From assembly GCA_937124495.1 (NCBI GenBank), contig CAKZKZ010000716.1, positions 1 through 5,334 of the forward strand: a DNA stretch of 5,334 nucleotides, written 5' to 3'. Source of the DNA: an uncultured Dokdonia sp. (GTDB lineage: Bacteria > Bacteroidota > Bacteroidia > Flavobacteriales > Flavobacteriaceae). The notes under the pieces are model-generated. The model searched no databases. It saw only the letters and a list, made by a program, of their open reading frames with translations, and was not told the DNA's origin. Positions 1 to 5,334 of the stretch are shown in pieces (the stretch's first letter is position 1; each line of letters starts with the position of its first letter). The position numbers and the translations under genes were made by a program.

Positions 1-1380
1 GGTATTGAATATGCCGATTTTATAATCATCCCAGATTTGTTAAGTTCAAATAAATCCTTGCCTTGGTCGGAGAGTTTTATTGAGCGTTTTAGTGACAAGT
101 GGGATTGGAGGTGGTTAAGTATGAATACATCCTTACCTTGGTCTGAAAGTTTGATTGATCGCTTTAGAGGTAAGTGGTGTTGGGATAGATTAAGTATTAA
201 TACAGCTCTGCCCTGGTCAGAGAGTTTTGTTGATCGTTATGCTGATAAGTGGAATTGGACATGGTTAAGTAGTAATACAGTTTTACCTTGGTCAGAAAAT
301 TTTATTGCACGATATGCTGATAAATGGGATTGGTGTAGAGTGTACATAGGGGAGGGATATGAGGGGGGCATGTATCAAGGTTATGGATATTTAGCAGATA
401 ATGAAGCAATTCCTTGGTCAGAAAGCTTGCTTGAACGTTTCAGTGAATGGCCTACAAGTGAATGTTACGAGAATTCCAGTGAACTCTTTGAACATTTGTT
501 ACATAAGCCAACAATACCTTGGCCTGAAAAATTGCTTGAGCACTTTGTTGCACACAAGGACAGTTGGGTATGGGAATGCCTTAGTAAAAATACAACACGC
601 TCTTGGTCGGCGAGGTGTATTTTGCGCTATGCAGACATGTGGGGCTGGAAAGATTTAAGCGCAAATATAGCTTTACCTTGGTCAGAGGGGTTGATTGAGC
701 GTTATGTTGATAAGTGGAACTGGAAAGGTTTAAGTGAGAATACAGCTTTACCCTGGTCTGAAAGTTTGATTGAACGTTATGCGGATACGTGGGGCTGGAA
801 CGATTTAAGTAAAAATAAAGCTTTACCCTGGTCTGAAAGCTTGATTGAGCGTTATGTTGATAAGTGGAACTGGAAAGGTTTAAGTGAGAATACAGCTTTA
901 CCTTGGTCAGAACATTTGATTGAGTGTTATGCTGATAAATGGGACTGGGAAGGTTTAAGGGAGAATACAGCTTTACCCTGGTCTGAAAGCTTGATTGAAC
1001 GTTATGTTGATAAGTGGGACTGGAAAGCATTAAGCGGAAATACAAATTTACCCTGGTCTGAAAGCTTGATTGCGCGTTATGTTGATAAGTGGAATTGGGA
1101 CTGCCACTGGCAAGGTTTAAGCCAAAATACAGCTCTGCCTTGGTCTGAAAGTTTAATTGAGCGTTATGCGGATAAGTGGAATTGGGACTATTTAAGCGGA
1201 AATACAGCTATACCTTGGTCTGAAACATTGATTGAGCGTTATGCGGATAAGTGGCCCACATATGTTTTTGGAAATAATAAAAGCGAATCTTTAGCAAGAC
1301 TTATTAAAAATATTGATAAAAAAGTAATCATTGAAATTATGAAAGTGCTTCCAAAAGCTTCATCAAATGTGGAATTGTAA
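1..1380 (+). CDS. Tryptophan-rich tandem-repeat protein (5'-partial), predicted solenoid
   Basis: The frame is open from base 1, and its first codons (IEYAD...) look like the tail of another repeat unit, so the true start lies left of the window. The in-frame TTG at 37 has no Shine-Dalgarno sequence and is not a credible start. The visible 459 codons contain 15 units of about 25 residues with the cores LSxNTALPW, SESLIERYxDKW and NW. I count 46 tryptophans from codon 13 onward, about 10 percent. Units 1-4 and 7-15 are regular. Units 5 and 6 are diverged and of unequal length, and unit 4 is followed by a Gly/Tyr-rich insert. The last unit breaks after ADKW into a roughly 40-residue lysine-rich tail without the motif. 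No signal peptide or membrane segment is visible, but the N-terminus is missing. Each unit probably forms an amphipathic helix (ESLIERYADKW) plus a tight turn, giving a binding scaffold. I recall similar repeats in bacterial hypothetical proteins but cannot name a family or function. The gene lies 63 bases before the nuclease-helicase gene with no clear terminator between. Confidence 0.85.
   Translation, partial: GIEYADFIIIPDLLSSNKSLPWSESFIERFSDKWDWRWLSMNTSLPWSESLIDRFRGKWCWDRLSINTALPWSESFVDRYADKWNWTWLSSNTVLPWSENFIARYADKWDWCRVYIGEGYEGGMYQGYGYLADNEAIPWSESLLERFSEWPTSECYENSSELFEHLLHKPTIPWPEKLLEHFVAHKDSWVWECLSKNTTRSWSARCILRYADMWGWKDLSANIALPWSEGLIERYVDKWNWKGLSENTALPWSESLIERYADTWGWNDLSKNKALPWSESLIERYVDKWNWKGLSENTALPWSEHLIECYADKWDWEGLRENTALPWSESLIERYVDKWDWKALSGNTNLPWSESLIARYVDKWNWDCHWQGLSQNTALPWSESLIERYADKWNWDYLSGNTAIPWSETLIERYADKWPTYVFGNNKSESLARLIKNIDKKVIIEIMKVLPKASSNVEL
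691..752 (+). repeat. 62-bp exact direct repeat, copy 1 (copy 2 at 841-902)
   Basis: Bases 691-752 are identical to 841-902. The match breaks at 690/840 (g versus c) and at 753/903 (c versus t). The offset is 150 bases, or two repeat units. The segment spans LIERYVDKWNWKG of one unit and the start of the next. Identity at synonymous positions as well as amino acids points to recent duplication or gene conversion rather than selection on the protein alone. Confidence 0.9.
841..902 (+). repeat. 62-bp exact direct repeat, copy 2 (copy 1 at 691-752)
   Basis: This is the second copy of the identical 62-base segment, 150 bases downstream of the first. A related, slightly diverged third copy begins at 991, again 150 bases on. 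This supports a two-unit duplication step. Confidence 0.9.
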
Positions 1381-1433
1381 CGGTATGACCTTAAATGGTT
1401 CATCTGATAATAAACAAGACACCGTCTAAAATT

Positions 1434-1438
1434 AAGGG
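1434..1438 (+). promoter_or_regulatory. Ribosome binding site for the nuclease-helicase gene
   Basis: AAGGG lies five bases before the ATG at 1444. The same frame is closed by a TAA at 1411 with no ATG, GTG or TTG codon in between, so this site and ATG fix the start. The preceding 63-base gap has no strong hairpin followed by a T run. Co-transcription with the upstream gene is therefore possible, though a weak internal promoter cannot be excluded. Confidence 0.7.
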
Positions 1439-1443
1439 TAATA

Positions 1444-4398
1444 ATGCTTGAAATAAGAAGAGGAACAGCAGCTAGAAGTTATGAAAATACATTTTTTCGT
1501 GAGTTCTCTAATAACTTAGCTGCCATGTTTGATAAATATTCATTAGATGGTTTATTAATAGCGAATTCTGAATGTGAAGCAGAGCCAAGATTACAAATTG
1601 ATGCGTTACTAATCACCGCAAATACAATATGTTTGATTGATTTTAAAAATTTTGAAGGTGATATCTTTTTACCTCAAGATGATAACGATTTTTCTGATGG
1701 AAAATGGGTAAATAAGAGCAATGAAATAATTAAAGGGGGAAGCTCTATAAACCCTTATAAACAGCTTTACACTCAAAAAGGACGATTTTCATGGGTGTTT
1801 CATTCGTTTATTAAAGACAACTTAGCAGGTAGTGATTTAGCCACCCCATCTCATGCAAAAAAGATAGTTTGTTTTCAAAAAACTATTACATTAAATGGGA
1901 GTATTCCTGGTCGAGATGAAATCGATTTTTTTATCACTGATTCAAATGGTTACTTAGAAACAATAAAAGATATTATTGATGTAAAAGATGATGATATAAA
2001 TATTTCTGTCAATTCTTTTTCTGCATTTAGCAATATATTCAGTGCAAATATTTTTGATGCTAATGAAAAATATAAACCTGAGATTATCCCTAATTATGAT
2101 TCAAAAACTTCGACTAATATTGATCACTTATTTCCTGACCAAAAAGCTGCTTTAGAAGATATTACAGAATTTATTCAATCAGGTGAGGCAAAGGTTTTTG
2201 TGTTATCGGGTACTGCATCAAGCGGTAAATCACATTTAATATCCCATATTGAAGATATTGCTTTTCACAATGGTGTAAAGCAAGTCGAGTTATTTGCATC
2301 ATCTAGCCGAGTTGCCAATAACCTTGTGGTTGAAAGTGATAAAAACTGTAATAGTATATATTCCTATATATATTCAGGCCTTAAGGAAAGTACTGATGAA
2401 GAATCTTCTGAAGAATACAGTGCTTTACCGGTTGAAATTGTCCCTATAAAACAATGTGACGATGATGATTCTTCAATCTACATTGTAGATGAAGCTCAGT
2501 TAGTGGGTGATCATTTTTATGAATCTTTATACCTTCGCTTTGGTTCAGGAAAATTACTTGAGGACTTTATTAATTTCACTAATTTTTCTGATTCAAAAAG
2601 AAAAATAATTTTTATAGGCGATGGCTTTAAATTGGCTTTCGGAAAAAGCCCCTTATCAACTAATTACTTAAAAGAAATGTATGGTATAGATACTAAAGAA
2701 TTCGAATTAACAGATAAATACAATAATTCGGATATTTCTAAGCAATCTATGATACCAATTCAAGGGGTTCGTAGTAATACGTTCAATAATCTGTCATTTG
2801 ACTTTTCTGATTCATTCGTATTAATAGACAAGCAAGATATTCTTCCTGAAATATCTGACCGAGTAGAGAATAACAAGCCATTTCATGTGCTTGGTTATAC
2901 TAATGTAGATGCAAACAATATTAATAATTGGATAAAATCATCAATACTAAAAAATGGTAAGGATTTATCTATCAAAGATTTGGTTGTTTTTAATAATAAC
3001 TTCTCAGCCAGTGAGTCAAGAAATTTTTCATCAGTTAATAAAATATTTAATGGTCAATTGGCGACTGTTATTAATGTAAATACCAATGTTATTGAAGAAG
3101 TTGTTACCCCAAAAGGAAGAGAGTCAGTAACTTTAAAGTTTAGGGAAATAGATGTTCAAATAAAAGGGAAAGATCTCGTTATTCGTTTTTTAAGCCTTGA
3201 AAACTATCGTCTGAGTTTAGAAGGCAAACTAACACCTGATGAAGTGTTAGCTTTGAGAATTCTTCTAAACTCCGAAATATCAAAAGAATTGAAAAAAAAA
3301 TCAACACTCTCTAGTGATTTATTTATGCAATATGGAGAACCAAATAAGTTTGTAAAGGTTTCTGAAGAAATTGAATTATTACAGAGACGATTAAATTCTG
3401 GCGAAAAGGTTAAAGGAAAGCTTAAAGATAAAGAAGTTGAATTACGGAAACTTGAGAGAAAAGCTAAAAAGTCACAAAGGAAAAAAATAGAAAACACCCT
3501 GTATCAAAACCCCGATTCTAAATTTTTTAAATATAAAAATGCAGCTCATATAAAATTCGGATGGGCTATGACAGTACATAAAGCAATGGGGTCTAAATGG
3601 GATGAGGTATTCTTTAATGTTGATCTAGGCCAGAATAGCGGTAAGTCTAATAAAGCTTATTTTAAATGGCTATATAGTGGAATAGTCACAGCAAGAGAAA
3701 GAGTTAATCTAATTAATTTTGAACCATTGAGTCCTTTATCAAAGGTTCAAATAAGCGAAAATGAATTAAATAAACAACCAGACAAAAAACTTTATTTAGT
3801 TACTGAACGCGATAAAACTATAGATGATATTGAACACTCTGTTTTGGCTAAATTCGGCTTTAATGATGACATGCCACTATCGACATTATTACAGCTTTAT
3901 AAATTTTTAGAAGGTGTCTTTAAGTCAAATGAAATAAGTATTACTGCAATAGGGCATCCAAACTATCAAGAGTTTTATGAAGTAAAGGGAATGAAAGAGG
4001 AAACAGCAAAAGTATCCTTCTATTATAACAATAAAGGCCATATAAAACCGCCTTGTTTAATGCAATCTGACCCCAAAGCGTTTGGCGATAATATTATAGA
4101 TCTTTTAACTAATGACCATGCGTTAGATAGTTTTGACTTTATTAACGACTATTGGCGACAAGACATTTATTTAAAATTAAGTAACAAACTGAAAAAGAGT
4201 AGTTCTAATATTGTTTATATCATTCAAGACAAATTTCACGATAGGCTAAAAATAGTGAAAGGTAGTATGATCATAATAGTAGACTTCTATTTTGATGGTA
4301 ATGGATTTTATAAGAGTATTATCAGTGATTATTATAGTGATTTAGACTTTTGGGACGAATTTAAAATTGTAATTAATGAATTAAAAAGCTCGCTATAA
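1444..4398 (+). CDS. NERD nuclease-domain / superfamily 1 helicase fusion protein
   Basis: This is a complete 984-residue cytoplasmic protein with no signal or membrane segment. Residues about 15-125 match a NERD (PD-(D/E)xK nuclease-related) domain: QIDALLI with D53, then CLIDFKNFEG with D66 and K68, then NPYKQ with Q107. The SF1 helicase core follows: a Q-motif-like LFPDQKAAL (229-237), Walker A GTASSGKS (256-263), a motif Ia-like FASSSRVANNL (284-294), Walker B IYIVDEAQ (345-352), motif III-like IGDGFKL (391-397), motif IV-like LGYTNVDANNIN (483-494), FNGQLATV (535-542), motif V-like TVHKAMGSKWD (710-720) and motif VI-like YSGIVTARERV (744-754). The order and NGxxxxV element suggest the RecD2/Pif1/DUF2075 side of SF1. 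Residues about 632-690 are highly charged and probably coiled coil. Residues about 765-984 are unrecognised. The expected activity is ATP-driven translocation on nucleic acid coupled to cleavage. The NERD acid is Asp rather than the commoner Glu, and several helicase positions deviate, so activity is inferred. A defence role is plausible from the architecture, but no named system is assigned. Confidence 0.88.
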   Translation: MLEIRRGTAARSYENTFFREFSNNLAAMFDKYSLDGLLIANSECEAEPRLQIDALLITANTICLIDFKNFEGDIFLPQDDNDFSDGKWVNKSNEIIKGGSSINPYKQLYTQKGRFSWVFHSFIKDNLAGSDLATPSHAKKIVCFQKTITLNGSIPGRDEIDFFITDSNGYLETIKDIIDVKDDDINISVNSFSAFSNIFSANIFDANEKYKPEIIPNYDSKTSTNIDHLFPDQKAALEDITEFIQSGEAKVFVLSGTASSGKSHLISHIEDIAFHNGVKQVELFASSSRVANNLVVESDKNCNSIYSYIYSGLKESTDEESSEEYSALPVEIVPIKQCDDDDSSIYIVDEAQLVGDHFYESLYLRFGSGKLLEDFINFTNFSDSKRKIIFIGDGFKLAFGKSPLSTNYLKEMYGIDTKEFELTDKYNNSDISKQSMIPIQGVRSNTFNNLSFDFSDSFVLIDKQDILPEISDRVENNKPFHVLGYTNVDANNINNWIKSSILKNGKDLSIKDLVVFNNNFSASESRNFSSVNKIFNGQLATVINVNTNVIEEVVTPKGRESVTLKFREIDVQIKGKDLVIRFLSLENYRLSLEGKLTPDEVLALRILLNSEISKELKKKSTLSSDLFMQYGEPNKFVKVSEEIELLQRRLNSGEKVKGKLKDKEVELRKLERKAKKSQRKKIENTLYQNPDSKFFKYKNAAHIKFGWAMTVHKAMGSKWDEVFFNVDLGQNSGKSNKAYFKWLYSGIVTARERVNLINFEPLSPLSKVQISENELNKQPDKKLYLVTERDKTIDDIEHSVLAKFGFNDDMPLSTLLQLYKFLEGVFKSNEISITAIGHPNYQEFYEVKGMKEETAKVSFYYNNKGHIKPPCLMQSDPKAFGDNIIDLLTNDHALDSFDFINDYWRQDIYLKLSNKLKKSSSNIVYIIQDKFHDRLKIVKGSMIIIVDFYFDGNGFYKSIISDYYSDLDFWDEFKIVINELKSSL

Positions 4399-4409
4399 AA
4401 GGGAAGTTA

Positions 4410-4416
4410 AAGGTGG
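4410..4416 (+). promoter_or_regulatory. Ribosome binding site for the downstream helical-repeat gene
   Basis: AAGGTGG ends six bases before the ATG at 4423. An in-frame TAA at 4408 lies just upstream, so this ATG is the only reasonable start. The whole gap after the helicase stop codon is 24 bases and contains no terminator. This supports translation of both genes from one transcript. Confidence 0.8.
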
Positions 4417-4422
4417 TTTTTA

Positions 4423-5334
4423 ATGGCTAATATTAGAAGAGGTGGATTCAGACGTTCACCTAATAGAGAAATTGACGACAATAGTAGTCAAAAGGTTTTT
4501 CAGCTTAGAAAAGAAAAAAAATTAAATGCTGCTTATGATTTAGCAATTAAACTTTACAATGAAAATCCAAATGATGGTTGGGTACAAAAAGCCTACGCAT
4601 GGGTTTTAATAGATATTGTTAAACTTGAATTAGTTAATGATTTAAATAATGCGTGTGCTTTTTATGAGCAGTTATTAGCAATTAAATTTGTTGAAGATGA
4701 TGAAATAATAGCAAAACAAATAAGTTACTTAAGGCCTAAGCTAGATATTCAATATAAAGAAATTTCTAAATTGGAGGTTTTAAGCAAAAATCAGAATCAT
4801 ATTGATGCAATTGATGGTTTTATAAATCTATATTCTCAGGGGAAACTTGCTAAACAACATCATGAATCATTTGCTTGGGCAATATATAGATATCTTAAGG
4901 CATATGATGGAAAATTAACTAATGATAACGTTGAAAACTTATTATTTAATTATTTATCTTTAGAAAACCCTAGACCTGAATTAGCTCATTCAATGATATT
5001 GCAATACGCAATTTCCTATTCAAATAAAACCCCATCCTTTAATATGTATGATTTCTTTCAACAGTGGAATCCAACTTTCCTTAGAGACGAAGATCAAAAA
5101 GAGGATACAAAAGATGGTAAATCCTACCCATCTTTATTAGCAAAATTATTAAGGGGCTTTGTTAAAAATAACTACGTCATTGATGTTGAGTCCATCCAAA
5201 AATCTCTTAATAGTTCACAACACCATAATAGCTTCTCTGCATTTGGTCGTACTAATGTGTGTAATGTTATAGATTTAGTTAGAGAGTCTTGTTTCTGGGA
5301 ATTGATTAACTTACATAAATCAAACGACTATAAC
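4423..5334 (+). CDS. TPR-like helical-repeat protein (3'-partial)
   Basis: The first 304 codons are present, and the frame is open to the last base with no stop, so the gene continues beyond the window. The start is fixed by a good Shine-Dalgarno sequence and an upstream in-frame stop. Residues 1-20 are basic and Arg-rich (RRGGFRR), suggesting a disordered or nucleic-acid-contacting tail. Residues about 33-66 read like a tetratricopeptide module: NAAYDLAIKLYNENP, then KAYAWVLIDIVK. A similar pattern recurs at about 127-160, with IDAIDGFINLY followed by ESFAWAIYRYLK. More predicted helices follow (about 185-200 and 237-250). There is no catalytic motif, signal peptide or membrane segment in the visible part. 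TPR-type proteins usually act as protein-interaction scaffolds. The 24-base spacing to the helicase gene suggests a partner or regulator of that enzyme. Any C-terminal domain, which could reveal the function, is not seen. Confidence 0.8.
   Translation, partial: MANIRRGGFRRSPNREIDDNSSQKVFQLRKEKKLNAAYDLAIKLYNENPNDGWVQKAYAWVLIDIVKLELVNDLNNACAFYEQLLAIKFVEDDEIIAKQISYLRPKLDIQYKEISKLEVLSKNQNHIDAIDGFINLYSQGKLAKQHHESFAWAIYRYLKAYDGKLTNDNVENLLFNYLSLENPRPELAHSMILQYAISYSNKTPSFNMYDFFQQWNPTFLRDEDQKEDTKDGKSYPSLLAKLLRGFVKNNYVIDVESIQKSLNSSQHHNSFSAFGRTNVCNVIDLVRESCFWELINLHKSNDYN

Larger units (their letters stand above)
40..1266 (+). repeat. Coding tandem repeat, 75-bp period, 15 units
   Basis: Units begin at the leucine codon of LSxN: 40, 115, 190, 265, 391, 496, 580, 655, 730, 805, 880, 955, 1030, 1117 and 1192. 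Most spacings are exactly 75 bases (25 codons). The exceptions are 126 (unit 4, a 17-codon insert), 105 (unit 5), 84 (unit 6) and 87 (unit 13, a 4-codon insert), and all are multiples of three, so the frame is never lost. Units 8-15 are closest to one another at the DNA level, while units 5-7 are the most diverged. The period being a multiple of three also explains the long spurious open frames in this region. Confidence 0.93.

Noticed and set aside
37..39. TTG as the start codon of the repeat gene
   Set aside because: It has no Shine-Dalgarno sequence, the frame is open further upstream, and the residues before it look like part of a repeat unit.
401..658. 85-codon open frame in another + frame within the repeat gene
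   Set aside because: It overlaps fully with the strongly supported repeat reading frame and has no recognisable motif. It is a shadow frame.
581..1045. 154-codon open frame on the minus strand inside the repeat gene
   Set aside because: The repeat period of 75 is a multiple of three, so any frame lacking a stop in one unit stays open across the array. Its Leu/Ser/Tyr-rich product is the antisense of the Trp repeat, and there is no sign of an independent gene.
40..1266. CRISPR array or noncoding satellite
   Set aside because: The units are contiguous, keep one open frame, vary at tolerated amino-acid positions and have no unique spacers between identical short repeats.
1385..1411. Promoter before the helicase gene (ATGACC at 1385-1390, GATAAT at 1406-1411)
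   Set aside because: The -10-like box is fair, but the -35-like box matches only four of six bases and the spacer is 15 bases. This is too weak in AT-rich DNA to report as a feature.
1380..1427. Terminator in the gap after the repeat gene
   Set aside because: The only inverted repeats are a 5-bp ACGGT/ACCGT pair with a 36-base loop and a 4-bp AGAC/GTCT stem, neither followed by a T run.
3204..3497. 97-codon open frame on the minus strand within the helicase gene
   Set aside because: Its Phe/Ser-rich composition is what the antisense of a Lys/Glu-rich coding stretch gives. There is no independent support.
1444..4398. Assignment to a named system such as Gabija or Nhi, or to Schlafen-type proteins
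   Set aside because: The general nuclease-plus-helicase theme is shared, but Gabija splits OLD-type nuclease and UvrD-like helicase into two proteins. I also cannot confirm specific homology to Nhi or Schlafen proteins without a search.

Overview
The window holds three genes on the + strand, all in the same reading frame and closely packed: a tandem-repeat protein entering from the left edge (1-1380), a complete 984-residue NERD nuclease/superfamily 1 helicase fusion (1444-4398), and the first 304 codons of a helical-repeat protein that runs off the right edge (from 4423). The gaps are 63 and 24 bases. No tRNA, rRNA, CRISPR array, transposase, integrase or convincing terminator is visible. 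No stretch over 300 bases lacks a gene.

The DNA is AT-rich, the second and third genes most of all. Starts are ATG with recognisable Shine-Dalgarno sequences, and the standard bacterial code fits: many TGG tryptophans and no in-frame TGA. This indicates a bacterium. A low-GC gammaproteobacterium is a reasonable guess but is not proven by anything in the window.

The first gene encodes at least 15 copies of a roughly 25-residue, tryptophan-rich unit with the cores LPWSE, LIERYxDKW and NWxxLSxN. It probably folds as a solenoid, and its 3' half shows recent duplication in two-unit (150-bp) steps. The second gene joins a NERD-type PD-(D/E)xK nuclease domain to an SF1 helicase core of RecD2/Pif1/DUF2075 character. 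Its Walker A and B motifs are intact, but the residues normally conserved in motifs III, V and VI are changed. It also has a charged, probably coiled-coil insertion and about 220 unrecognised C-terminal residues. The third gene begins with a basic tail followed by TPR-like helical modules.

A nuclease-helicase between two repeat-scaffold proteins, in one direction with short gaps, resembles the architecture of bacterial conflict or anti-phage defence modules. The working inference is that the repeat proteins sense or recruit and the middle protein acts on nucleic acid. No named defence system could be assigned from the sequence. The boundaries of the cassette lie outside the window on both sides.
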